From Symsagittifera roscoffensis (Eukaryota > Xenacoelomorpha > Acoela > Convolutidae): a stretch of DNA of 60,000 nucleotides. Where the stretch lies: the NCBI RefSeq assembly GCF_963678635.1, contig NC_087068.1, positions 10,610,027 through 10,670,026 of the forward strand, in the 5' to 3' direction. The notes beneath the pieces are model-generated. The model saw nothing but the letters and a program-made list of their open reading frames with translations, made no database searches and was not told the DNA's origin. Each line of letters starts with the position of its first letter. The first letter of the stretch is position 1. Shown in pieces: positions 11,201-20,354 of this stretch. The position numbers and the translations under genes are program-made.

Positions 11201-14200
11201 CGTGTGACTCACAATCTCCAGTTCGGAGGTTTGATTCCGGCACGTAATATAATTTTAAGATTTCAATGCTTATTTTTATTTGTTTTTTAATTTTTTAGTT
11301 TTGTTTTTGCCTTTTTACTGTTGTTTGTGTGTAAATCTGTGTAAATGCTCTGGGCCTGTTTTCTGGTGATTGATTTTGTATAGTAAGATCTTAATGTACA
11401 AAATTGTGGGAGCATACGCTTGCAGAAAAGAAAATTTTGTCACAAATTTGCGCAAATAAATTTTAGGCGGCCTTTTGCTATATGTAAAAACTCTTACGCT
11501 GTACTGAACGTTTTGGGCGAAACAGGGTGTGTATTTTTGCGCAGAAGCGCATAGAATGTTGCATTCATCCCAATTAATGCATTTATGAAAGCTTCTAGGT
11601 ATATATGCTTTATTTGAGTCCAATTTAGTTTCATCTGCTAAAAGTTAGGTTAATTGCGCAATCCAGTTACAAAAGTGAAAAGATCACGAAAAAGCGAAAT
11701 AAATTTTACCTATTGAACCAGTTTTTTCAAAATGAGTTAATTTTATCGAAAAAGTGTCAATCATAAATTGTTTTTGAATTTCAAAGAGCTGCAAGGCCGT
11801 CTATTTTGAAATTTTAAATTTAAAACTTGAAGTTTTTTTTAAAAGTCAATTTTTCTTTTCTGTTTCCTTGCGTTCATTGACTCTTTTCGAACTCTGTTGG
11901 GTCTGTTTAGAATTGATTATAAGCTATTTCTGTTCTAACTGTGATTTGATTCCTTGTTCTAGGACAAGTTCAAACTGACTTTCGGATTGGCCAACAAGGG
12001 AGACAGTGAGAGGGAGCAGCAGGCAATGGAGGACAGTGCAGTGTTGCGCATGAGGATGGCGGGAGTTGTCATCATTGGCATCACCAGTGCACACGAGGGG
12101 GGACTGGGGGGCACGGGGGCGGCCATCAACAGGTGAGGTGGGGAGCCTTAACAACTATTCTTGTACATATACTGATTAAATCATACATATTACGTTTTTA
12201 CGATGCGACGATGTATGGGGCTAGAACAGTAGCCCAGATAATTACAATGTGAATTTTTTTGACTCTTGTAACAATAGTTTTCGTTCTATATCTAAGAATA
12301 TCCACTTGTGTGTTGTTGTGTTATTAGGAAGAATTTCCACGTGCGATCTGCAATGAACACAGACTACTGTGCGGGAGGGAGTAGTGGGGGAAGTGGGGCT
12401 GCGGTGGGGGCGGGGCTGTGTCCTCTTGCACTGGGGACAGATGGGGGAGGGTCTATTAGGATACCAGCCTCATTCAATGGAATAGTGGGAGTGAAAGGTA
12501 CGTTCCACATCCTCCCCAAACCTCAGTTTCTCAAAAACTTTGTCTTCGATTTTCAGTCTGAGTTAGCTTGTAGGTTGATCTTGCACCAATTAAAGCTGAT
12601 GAATGTATCGTGTTTTCCCATCATACTAACCAATAGACTAATGGCTAATGACTAATTGTTATGGCCCGCTTTTCAGATGACGGCAAAGTGAGTCCATATT
12701 GTTGGAGATCAAGTAATTTGATAATCAATAACAGCCTAAACTTCAGAATAACGCAGGAAAATGGCATAATAGACACGATAGCCCAGAAACTAACCAAGGT
12801 CTGACGATGGCCTCTCAGGCTGATGCTTGATGGTTGTAAATGCAGTTAATGAAATAATACAATGCTATATAGGCCTGAATACAATTTTATTGTATTATAT
12901 TGTTATTATATTAGGAGTTGAATGTTTTTCATCTGATTTTTCTAGCTACATTTGCCCGTGTTGCTTCTGATCTGAACCGGTCTCCCCTGGTTCACACTGG
13001 ACCACTCTGTTGGACAGTAGCGGATGCCCTGGCAGCCTACCACTACATATCAGGGCCCTCTCTCAGACCGACTCCCAGTTTGACCTCGTTTGTGCCTCCG
13101 AAGATACAGTTCAGAGATGGGTTTCAGGAACACTTCATAAGTGGAACTCTACCTGAGGGATTCAAAGTGGGAATCGATTTCGCCTATGTCAAGGTTGGTC
13201 TGAGTCAAAAAATTGAATTATACCGATTGTATTAAGATTCGATGAACTCAGCTCAGACTATGATATAGGTTGCAATGCATTTTTTCCGTTTTTTCAAGAA
13301 AAATCTTAAAATTTCTTCAGGCTCATTTACTTTTTCATGGTTTGACTTTTGATTTTTTTAAAGTTCAGTTCATTTCTATTGTTAAAAGGAAGGCAAGCTC
13401 CACTGTCGAATAGCAAAAGTGCAAAGGTCACAAAAACGTGATTGACTTGTAGTTTCGAAAGTAGAATTTAATTTTCAGATTTCCCAGCGAAATGAAAATT
13501 TTACCTATTGATCCAGTTTTCTCAAATTGGGTTAGTTTTATCTAAGAAGCACCAATCATAATTTGTCCGTGAAATTCAAAGTGATTTGAAGGCATCCATT
13601 TTTTTCTTCGAATATCGAAAGTTTCTTTTTCTGTTTACCTGCGTTCATTTACTATTTTCCAACTGTCTCTTGGCTATGTTCGTAGTTTTGAGCGGGAAGT
13701 CTTAAATGCGGAAAAAGCTATTTTGATGTCCCTATCTGACGACAAGCATTCCATATTGACCAGTAAAAAATTGGCTCTTCCCCAAAATCCGAGTTGAAGC
13801 AATTGACTTCAGTCAGGGTATTTTTCATGGGCTTTATTCATGAAATGAAAAACCAATCACAAGTTAAAATCAAAAAAAGGTAATTATAAATCGAAATTGT
13901 TCCAATTGTTCACAATTCAAATCTGATATCTGAACCAAAAGGGAGCTAAAGACAATTAAGATTACAAAATTAATAATCTCGGTGAATCTTAAGTAATCAT
14001 TATCAAATATACTCGTGTTAATGAATCAGAAATAATGTCTGTCTTTGGTAAAGAACAGATGCAGGTTCCATGTATGTGGTTTGCTTATCCTCCATCACTA
14101 ATATCGACCTTACGTTTCTTACTTTTTAGCCTATTGCCCGAGCAGGTAAAAAGCACTGATTATTGGTCAGTGAAATAATAACTGTTATACATAACCCCGT

Positions 14201-17200
14201 AATTTAACATGTCAATTGTGCGTCTATGGCTGATTTTTCTTCATGTGATTTTTCATCTAGTTAATTACATTTTCAATCATAATGTGGAATCTTTGGTTCC
14301 TTAGATCTAATGGAACCTGAGATTTTTCATTCATAAAGTTTGTCTTTAATTTTAAGAGCGTTCAATTGCAATTTGAACCTACTTTTGGTTTACAGCAAGC
14401 ATATGACGAGCAAGTGGGAGAATGTGTGTTGAAAATGGCGGAGAAACTGAAGCAAAAGGGAGCCCAGATTGTGCCTGTGAACTTTCCAGAGATATTTGAG
14501 AGCTTCCGTGCATTCGTGGTGACATTTGGGGCCGAGGGTGTATTCCACACGACATATGGCGAGTTCAACAAGTACAAGGACGACTATTCGTCCAATTTGG
14601 TGTTGCTGCACACTTTGAGTTCAAAAATCAAAGCATCCCATTTTCTCTTAGTGAGTCACAGTTTGGTAAAACACGTTCAGATACCCTCTGATTTCGTTTC
14701 TTTTTGTTAATTGACTCTCAATAATATTTAAACTGTTCCTTTCAATATCAGATTATGAATGTGATATTGAAAGGAGCTTCTTAATTATTATAAAAAGTCA
14801 ATTAACGAAGGAATTTTTGGTTAAAGTAAAAAAAAACGTTCTTGAGTAGCAAAATCTTCGCTCAACATTATAACTGTCTGTAATGCGAGGAAAAAATACA
14901 AATGGACTATCCTTAGACAGGCCACTAGAAGTCTACTGATAACTCTTCTGCGATTAGCAGGAACCACCACTTTTTGTTGAAGTGTCAATGAATCTAGTGA
15001 TATGTTGCGTTGAATTTTTTCCAGAAAAAATTCTTGAAAGGTAATGACGCTCAATGATTTTTCTCGTTTTTGTCTTAGTTTTTTTTTAAAGTTCAATTCA
15101 AATTCATTTGCTAAAAGAAAGGTAAGTTATGTTCTGGATTATCGAAAAATTTAAATGGTGCGAAACAGCGTGAAAAAATATCTTATGAAGCAGTTTTCTC
15201 AAATTGGGTTTGTTTTATCAAAAAGTTCATTTATCGAATTCAAATCAATTCGTACATTACATTATGAAATTTAATTAGTAAATTCAAAGAACGTATCGGT
15301 AAAATAGGCTATGTCTTTTTCTAGGCTGGCCAGCAGAAGACGCGTCTAATCCAGTTTGTGCGAGAGATAGTGGAGAGGGTGGATGTGATTCTGTTCCCTG
15401 GCACAGGAACGAAGCCTCCCCCAGTGCACCCGGGTGACCTCAAGTACGGGGTTGTCAATCTAGGTGGAGAGACAGAGATCGCAAGGTAAGTTATTATTCG
15501 ATTCTCATTTTTTGTCAAATTAAGAGTTAAGGAACGATGTGAATTCTATTATGTAGGTCAGGGGGCATTCTTGTTCCGACCATTGAAAATGGAGAGGAAC
15601 TTTGTATTCGGGTGTGTTGACACAAGCAAAGCTTGTGTTATAGTATGAACTCTTTTTTTCCAACCTAAGTCGCAAATATTTTTGCGACGCAAATATTGTT
15701 GCGACAAAGTGTGTTCATTTTGAAAGTGTTCATTTTGATCAATAACCAGCTATTAAGTACAGCCAATGTTAAGGATATTAACACGGACTATTATATATCA
15801 AATAGCCTTTTAGCTTCAAGGTATCATGGATATGTAGCGTAGAGGTAGGGAAGGAGACCCGCAACAAAATAAGAGGGTTTGAACCTGGGCAGGGTCGGAT
15901 GTTTTTAATGAACATTTTTTCTTATACTAGCTAAAATGCGTCCGCTCTATAAATTGAAGTATGCTAGTTGGTAAATTTCTTTTTTTTTTCAAATTGACTG
16001 GTTTTGCTGATGCGTCATAATTGGCTTGCGTCACTTAGCAATTATGTAGTTTCAATTGGCGGGTGTCACTTAAGAAATTTTGTAGACTCAAAGTTTTACT
16101 CATTCAGTTTTTCCCAGTAGCGTTATCGGTCAAATTTTTGCTTGTGTATGCGAAGTGCAACTTCGCCTCTGTGTTTGTTTTTTTTCTGTTTGTTTTCCAC
16201 GCAAAATCAGCTACCACAAATAATCATCGGACTGGTTTGAGTTATATATCATATTAAAGCCCTTTCAGTCGTGATTCGGACGACATTAAAAAAATTCAAA
16301 AGTTTTACCGGTTTCGAGAAGAACCGGTTTGAAATTTTTGATTTTTTTCTCATTTCGAGTGAGTGAGCAGGCTTTCATTAGCTTATTTATGCTTAATTTA
16401 GGACTTGAAAATTTAGTTTCACTAAAATGTTGTTAGTTTTTGGAGTTATTAGCTTCATCCTAAGAATAAAAAAAATGGGAAAAAAATTTTGAAAAAAAAT
16501 TATTGGTTTTATGATTTTTTTAAAATTATTTTCTTCAAAATTGTTTTCCAATTTGCATATTTTACAATGACTACGAAATTGCCTAAGCTCTACTTTTTCA
16601 CTTTTTCGCTAAGATTCCTTTATCACACCTCGCCGAAAAGAAACGACACTAATTTGAAAAAATAATTTTGTTGTAATTTTTTAATAGTGGTCGGAACATT
16701 CTGTGCTACTTGCACAGTAGCCGACTATCCTTGTTTGTATTTTTTTTGTATTTGTCGATGGACATAGTTTAGACTCTTGTATAGATCGCAATGATTTTTG
16801 TTTTCAGCAAAAGTCTTAAATTTTGTTCAGTATCATGTACTTTTTCACGGTTTGGCTTTTGATTTCTTAAGGTCAGTTCATTTTTTTGTCAAAAGGAAGG
16901 CGATCTCCACTATCGAACAGCAAAAGTGTAAAGGTCACGAAAAACGAGATCGACTTCTAATTTCGAAAATGGAAATTAGTTATCAGATTTCCCAGCGACA
17001 TCATATTAATCCAGTTTTCTCAAATTGGGTTAATTTTATCAAAAAACTCCCATCATAACTTGTTTTGAAAATTCAAAGAGCTTTGAGGGCATCTGTTTTT
17101 TTCTTTTGAAAGTTGAGATTTTTTCAAAAACAACAAGTCAGTATTTTTTTCTGTGTACTTGCGTTCTTTGACTCTTTTCCAACTCTGTCTTGGCTATGTT

Positions 17201-18475
17201 TCTAAGAATACAATCTTTCATGACGCCAGAAATATCTAATGCCCAAATATCTAAAATTGTGGTAGCCAGCTAGTTACAAAAGTGCAAATGTTAGGAAAAT
17301 AATGTTTTGGTTTTAAAATTGGATTTTTATTTTGTTCCCTGCGAAATATAAACTTTTTTGATTGATCAAGTTTTCCCAAATTAGGTAAGTGTTTTAGAAG
17401 TTATTCGTTTATCATTAAGGATTCTGGAAATCTGAAGAGCTATAAGTTGATACAATTCGTTTGATGAAACGAAAGTTGAAAAAAAATGAGAAAAGGAATC
17501 AAGTTGATGGTTTATTCTTATTATGTTTTCTTTGGATACGTTCCGCAGATTTCAATAGAAATCTTTTCTTTGGAATTGCTTCATCTTATTTGCTTGTCAC
17601 CCAGATATACCTGGTTGGGCAACATGACTGGACTCCCTGCAGTGCAAGTGCCAATGTGTTGGTACCAGATGGTCAACACCGATCCCTCTGAAGAGCCACA
17701 GACGAGTGAGGGAGAGAAAATTAAAACGGATGGCACGGATTATGTTGGCATCAAAGGAGACACTGATATTCCGTGTTCTATTCAGGTAAATTGAGTACAA
17801 AAGACTTTCAAAAAGAAACAAACATTTTCTAGGAATAAAAATGGGTTTAGATCCAATTTCGAGTCAAGTTTTTTTTCGTCATAATTTTCTTACGACGAAA
17901 AATTAGCTACGGCTGTCTTACAAGAGCTCGTCGTGCGGATTGCAGCCAACTTAAGATTTGAACCCGTCACCATAAGATTGCCTGTCGCCATCTCTACAGC
18001 TGCAACAAACTAATTATCATCATCATTTAATTAGGCCTTTTGAATTCTAAATCGACTATGTAGCATATAAGCCACTTATATAATGTACTTATGGCGCTTC
18101 TACCGTTTTCCCCTTATGTTATTTGCTGTTTTTTTTTCCACGTAGCTCAATTGTCATGAAAATTGACATGTGAATGCAGGACGCAATAACAAGCACGTTT
18201 TCTCCTCATAGTCAACTTCGTAAAATCAATGATTACGTTGTAAAACTGATGTTTCTGTACAAAAAATGACTTGGGAACGGTAGGAGAGCGGTATTTTTTT
18301 GAATGGTTCCGAATGAACATTTACGTATGCCCCATAGGTGCTCGGAAGTTGGTGGCGGGAGGACAACTCCTTCCTAGGAGCACGTGCTCTAGAGGTCATC
18401 CGAAACAGCATGATGGAGAAGAGATCAAAGGTCAAATTCCAGCTGAATCTCAACTCCATGCCTGTACCTGCCTAA
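8201..18475 (+). CDS. Amidase-signature enzyme, FAAH-like (ten-exon gene, 5' incomplete)
   Basis: Ten exons (8201-8269, 9109-9229, 9839-9931, 11963-12132, 12328-12497, 12946-13193, 14396-14650, 15325-15485, 17605-17785, 18338-18475) join in phase at GT/AG sites. They give 534 codons after one leading base and end at TAA 18473-18475. The amidase-signature Ser-cisSer-Lys triad is present: Lys89 in [10 protein letters not shown], cis-Ser169 in AGGSSGGSG and nucleophile Ser193 in [11 protein letters not shown]. The 24-residue Ser-Ser spacing is the same as I recall for mammalian [17 protein letters not shown] near the C-terminus is also typical of the family. Such enzymes hydrolyse amide bonds, in FAAH those of N-acylethanolamines. 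The [15 protein letters not shown] region and overall layout recall plant-type FAAH more than mammalian FAAH1, but substrate is an inference. The N-terminal exon(s) and any membrane anchor were not found. Introns are packed with repeats. Confidence 0.9.
9109..9229 (+). CDS. FAAH-like amidase, exon with LTPSEV
   Basis: The acceptor is acttttag and the donor gtatgc. It encodes [20 protein letters not shown] and continues to DPQDIRE, the N-terminal helix of amidase domains. It enters in phase 2 and leaves in phase 0. Confidence 0.88.
9550..9780. repeat. Short local tandem repeat in amidase intron
   Basis: The block atattgctgttccaaatgtt, followed by gaaagcc, aaacaattttcg, occurs twice with a period of about 46 bp (near 9579 and 9625). 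Related tttcggtt and gatcttttttca fragments follow. It is intronic between the 9229 and 9839 exon borders. Confidence 0.6.
9839..9931 (+). CDS. FAAH-like amidase, exon with catalytic Lys
   Basis: The acceptor is gatttcag and the donor gtatgc; 31 codons, phase 0 at both ends. It encodes [16 protein letters not shown], where the Lys of GVKD is the general base of the amidase-signature triad. Confidence 0.92.
10240..10420 (+). repeat. Dispersed repeat family A, copy 6 (5' part)
   Basis: It shows ttcaagaaaagtctggaaat, cacgctcaaatttgattttt and gcggtttgactgtcgatttt, the 5' section of the family only. It lies in the intron between 9931 and 11963. Confidence 0.5.
10488..10572 (+). repeat. tRNA-like segment in amidase intron
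   Basis: The sequence tggcgaagatctaacacatc resembles a box A region. A hairpin-like cctttagagacaaagg follows, then ggttctactctg as a degenerate box B, and a run of T. This order suggests a SINE head or tRNA pseudogene. The acceptor stem cannot be paired convincingly. Confidence 0.35.
10850..11130 (+). repeat. Dispersed repeat family A, copy 7
   Basis: It contains ggcaagctccactattgcac, ggtcacgaaaagcgtgatcg and tgacccagtgtttttaaact in family order. Open frames on either strand here (for example 125 codons on the minus strand) are not shared with other copies and are treated as chance. Confidence 0.6.
11640..11925 (+). repeat. Dispersed repeat family A, copy 8
   Basis: It retains gatcacgaaaaagcgaaata, ttacctattgaaccagtttt, gagttaattttatcgaaaaa and gcgttcattgactcttttcg. 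The family 3' end lies about 40 bp before the 11963 exon. Confidence 0.6.
11963..12132 (+). CDS. FAAH-like amidase, exon before the Ser-rich loop
   Basis: The acceptor is ccttgttctag and the donor gtgagg. It encodes [20 protein letters not shown] and continues through [18 protein letters not shown]. It corresponds to the AG.VIIGKT.M.E segment of amidases. It leaves in phase 2; the split Arg is completed at 12328. Confidence 0.92.
12328..12497 (+). CDS. FAAH-like amidase, exon with both catalytic Ser
   Basis: The acceptor is gttattag and the donor gtacgt. It encodes [19 protein letters not shown], then [20 protein letters not shown], which are the amidase signature with cis-Ser and nucleophilic Ser. 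It enters in phase 2 and leaves in phase 1. Confidence 0.95.
12677..12804 (+). other. Possible alternative terminal exon of the amidase gene
   Basis: An acceptor-like cttttcag precedes 41 open codons, in the frame set by the phase-1 donor at 12497, ending with TGA 12802-12804. Use of this exon would truncate the enzyme just after the nucleophilic Ser segment. The peptide is not recognisable amidase, so this may be a chance open stretch. Confidence 0.2.
12946..13193 (+). CDS. FAAH-like amidase, middle exon
   Basis: The acceptor is gatttttctag and the donor gttggt. It encodes [20 protein letters not shown], then [16 protein letters not shown] and a Pro-rich loop. This matches the segment after the nucleophile in the amidase family (GLK.T.GRV...GP...S..D). 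It enters in phase 1 and leaves in phase 0. Confidence 0.92.
13240..13690 (+). repeat. Dispersed repeat family A, copy 9 (near full length)
   Basis: One of the best preserved copies: gttaaaaggaaggcaagctc, cactgtcgaatagcaaaagt, ggtcacaaaaacgtgattga, cccagcgaaatgaaaatttt and gatccagttttctcaaattg in order, ending with gcgttcatttactattttcc. It lies just downstream of the 13193 donor. Confidence 0.75.
13691..14395. other. Intron remainder, nothing recognised
   Basis: AT-rich intron sequence between family A copy 9 and the 14396 exon. No exon, RNA gene or repeat match to the rest of the window is evident. Confidence 0.5.
14396..14650 (+). CDS. FAAH-like amidase, helical exon
   Basis: The acceptor is ggtttacag and the donor gtgagt; 85 codons, phase 0 at both ends. 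It encodes [20 protein letters not shown], then [12 protein letters not shown], the usual amidase helix-strand pair, and a long helical region ending HFLL. Confidence 0.9.
15060..15300 (+). repeat. Dispersed repeat family A, copy 10 (partial)
   Basis: It shows aaagttcaattcaaattcat, ttgctaaaagaaaggtaagt and agttttctcaaattgggttt. It is truncated before the 15325 exon. Confidence 0.5.
15325..15485 (+). CDS. FAAH-like amidase, exon with [11 protein letters not shown]
   Basis: The acceptor is tttttctag and the donor gtaagt. It encodes [20 protein letters not shown], then [17 protein letters not shown]. This is the family segment D.lltPt.p..ap that follows the long helix. It leaves in phase 2. Confidence 0.92.
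15572..16698. mobile_element. TIR-type repeat element, copy 1 (intronic)
   Basis: It begins gttccgaccattg and ends agtggtcggaac, an inverted pair of about 12 bp, with attct on both outer flanks as a possible target duplication. Inside are an acacaagc/gcttgtgt hairpin, a tRNA-like block (tagcgtagaggtaggg and gagggtttgaacctggg, 15836-15895) and a gcgaag/cttcgc hairpin near 16150. About 600 bp at the left is shared with 19192-19790. No transposase frame is visible. Confidence 0.6.
16740..17210 (+). repeat. Dispersed repeat family A, copy 11 (near full length)
   Basis: A well-preserved copy: gtcaaaaggaaggcgatctc, cactatcgaacagcaaaagt, ggtcacgaaaaacgagatcg, atccagttttctcaaattgg and gcgttctttgactcttttcc, ending near ctcttggctatgttt. 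Confidence 0.7.
17265..17480 (+). repeat. Dispersed repeat family A, copy 12 (degenerate)
   Basis: It keeps agttacaaaagtgcaaatgt, gttccctgcgaaatataaac and gatcaagttttcccaaatta. It follows copy 11 directly in the intron before the 17605 exon. Confidence 0.4.
17605..17785 (+). CDS. FAAH-like amidase, exon with [12 protein letters not shown]
   Basis: The acceptor is gtcacccag and the donor gtaaat. It encodes [20 protein letters not shown], the conserved C-terminal amidase motif. An acidic, Lys-rich loop of about 30 residues follows before IPCSIQ. It enters in phase 2 and leaves in phase 0. The inserted polar loop is longer than in a typical amidase. Confidence 0.92.
17940..18005 (-). repeat. 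tRNA-like relic
   Basis: On the minus strand ttgcagc and gctgcaa pair as a 7-bp terminal stem. Between them lie a box A-like tgtagagatggcgacaggc and a box B-like gggttcaaatct. The inner arms do not pair well, so it is at best a decayed tRNA or SINE head. Confidence 0.3.
18338..18475 (+). CDS. FAAH-like amidase, terminal exon
   Basis: The acceptor is tgccccatag; 45 codons follow before TAA 18473-18475. It encodes [20 protein letters not shown], then [15 protein letters not shown]. This matches the final helix of amidases (GLQLIG..W.E...L..A...E). It enters in phase 0, as required by the preceding donor. Confidence 0.88.
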   Translation: MLGSWWREDNSFLGARALEVIRNSMMEKRSKVKFQLNLNSMPVPA

Positions 18476-19191
18476 TACACTCAAGCATCTACGAATATAT
18501 GAAAGCTTTAATTGAGAACACCAAAGAAACAAAAAAGAGAAAGAAAATCGACAAAGAAAGATTAATAGACGGAATCCAATGACAAAGAATCAAGAAGTCA
18601 AAATGATCTCACGCAACAAAATCCAAAATAGCCAAATATGAAAACTCACTTTAACTTTTTGATTGTTTGTAACGAAACAAGAAATATATTACGCTCTTTT
18701 CTATATACATTAAAGATTTTTTACTATTTGCGACAAAAAGTAGGGACAATTTTGCATCACTCAAGAAGAGTAATAATTAGAAAATTGGAAGATTCAGAAC
18801 TCAAAATCTGGTAAATTTAGGTTATTTTCTGAAATTAGAAAGTTAAGGTATAATTTTTCACTCTGGGATTCGAAAGGTGCTTAAATTAGAAAAGAGCTAC
18901 CCTGATCTCTGTGTTCAATGAAACTCATACAGTTGATTAGTCTGCTGCCAAGATAATGTCAGTAATAGCAAATGCTGCAGTTGATTTTTAGCAGTTTACT
19001 GCATTCAAATGAATACTCTACTCTTTAATTTTGTAAAAACAAATTTATATATTCTAGCTTCCTAATTGGTATTCTTATCCTTAAAAATGGATATTCATGA
19101 ATTTGTAATTCGCAATCTGAAACTAGTTTTTTTTCCTGAGAAATTTGGCTCTTTTGCCACCACTTTGCCCGAGTATCAATAATATAGTGCA
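18476..19191. other. 3' flank of the amidase gene
   Basis: AT-rich DNA with several aataaa-like strings. It contains no further exon of the amidase gene and no recognised repeat. Confidence 0.5.
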
Positions 19192-19790
19192 TCCGACCAT
19201 TGAAAATGGAGAGGAACTTTGTATTCTGGTGTGTTGACACAAGCAAAGCTTGTGTTATAGTATGAACTCTTTTTTTCCAACCTAAGTCGCAAATATTGTT
19301 GCGACAAAGTGTGTTCATTTTGAAAGTGTTCATTTTGATCAAAAACCAGCTATTAAGTACAGCCAATGTTAAGGATATTAACACAGACTATTATAAATCA
19401 AATAGCCTTTTAGCTTCAAGGTATCATGGATCTGTAGCGTAGAGGTAGGGAATGAGACCCGCAACAAAATAAGAGGGTTTGAACCTGGGTAGGGTTGGAT
19501 GTTTTCAATGAACATTTTTTCGTATACTAGCTAAAATGCGTCCGCTCTATAAATTGAGGTATGCTAGTTGGTAAATTTCTTTTTTTTTTCTTCAAGTTGA
19601 CAGGTTTTGCTGATGCGTCATAATTGACTTGCGTCACTTAGCAATTATGTAGTTTCAATTGGCGTGTGTCACTTAAGAAATTTTATAGACTGTTTTACTC
19701 ATTCAGTTTTTCCCAGTAGCGTTATCGGTCATATTTTCGCTTGTGTATGCGAAGTGCAACTTCGCCTCTGTGTTGGTTTTTTTCTTTTTG
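19192..19790. mobile_element. TIR-type repeat element, copy 2 (right end missing)
   Basis: It is closely similar to 15575-16190, including acacaagcaaagcttgtgtt, the tRNA-like tagcgtagaggtaggg block and the gcgaagtgcaacttcgcctc hairpin. It lacks the short internal duplication ttgcgacgcaaatatt of copy 1. The similarity stops in a T-rich run near 19790. Confidence 0.7.
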
Positions 19791-20118
19791 TTTTTTCTTT
19801 TTGTTTTTCTTTTTTGTTTTTTGACTTCAGTTTTGCATTGTCCAGTTTCAAAAGCAGATTTTGAAAAACTTTGAATACTATTTGATTCTCGCCGATGGTT
19901 TTGAAAGAATGCAAAAGTGCGCAGTTGTAGTTACCTGTAAAAATTGTTGGCATTATTAGTGACGTTGAGCAACTTAATTGGTTAGGAAACCGTGCTTTTA
20001 AGTGTAAAAGAAGGAAATGATTGTCACTTATGTTAATCGTCGTTTTTCGATTTTAAGGTTAAGTTTTGAAAACTACAGAAAATATCGGAAACTCTTTAAT
20101 TTTGTTGGCCTAAATAAG

Positions 20119-20354
20119 AGGCTCACTTTGATTGAACAGCCGTGGCCGAAAGGGTAAAACGCGCGTCATTTAACACAAAATTCGAGGATTCGAATCTCGC
20201 TTCGGTCATGGTTGGACGGGGTCCCAGTTACGTCCGCCTCCTCAAGATAAGACCGGCTGCGGTAAAATGGATGACATCTCTCTCCCCATGGAATAAGTTC
20301 AAAGTGGAAGGAAGGCAGCTGGGCCGGGTGTTAATTAAAAAGGCTCACTTTGAT
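20119..20354 (+). mobile_element. tRNA-derived SINE with perfect 14-bp target-site duplication
   Basis: The direct repeat aggctcactttgat occupies 20119-20132 and 20341-20354. The 208-bp body (20133-20340) starts with gccgtggccgaaagggtaaa (box A-like, tRNA-Ser/Leu style), then ggattcgaatctcgc as a box B region near 20196. A GC-rich body containing tctccccatggaataagttc and an AT-rich tail ttaattaaaa follow. A head-body-tail layout with a target duplication is diagnostic of a LINE-mobilised SINE. An 87-codon frame runs through it but has no coding support. Confidence 0.85.
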
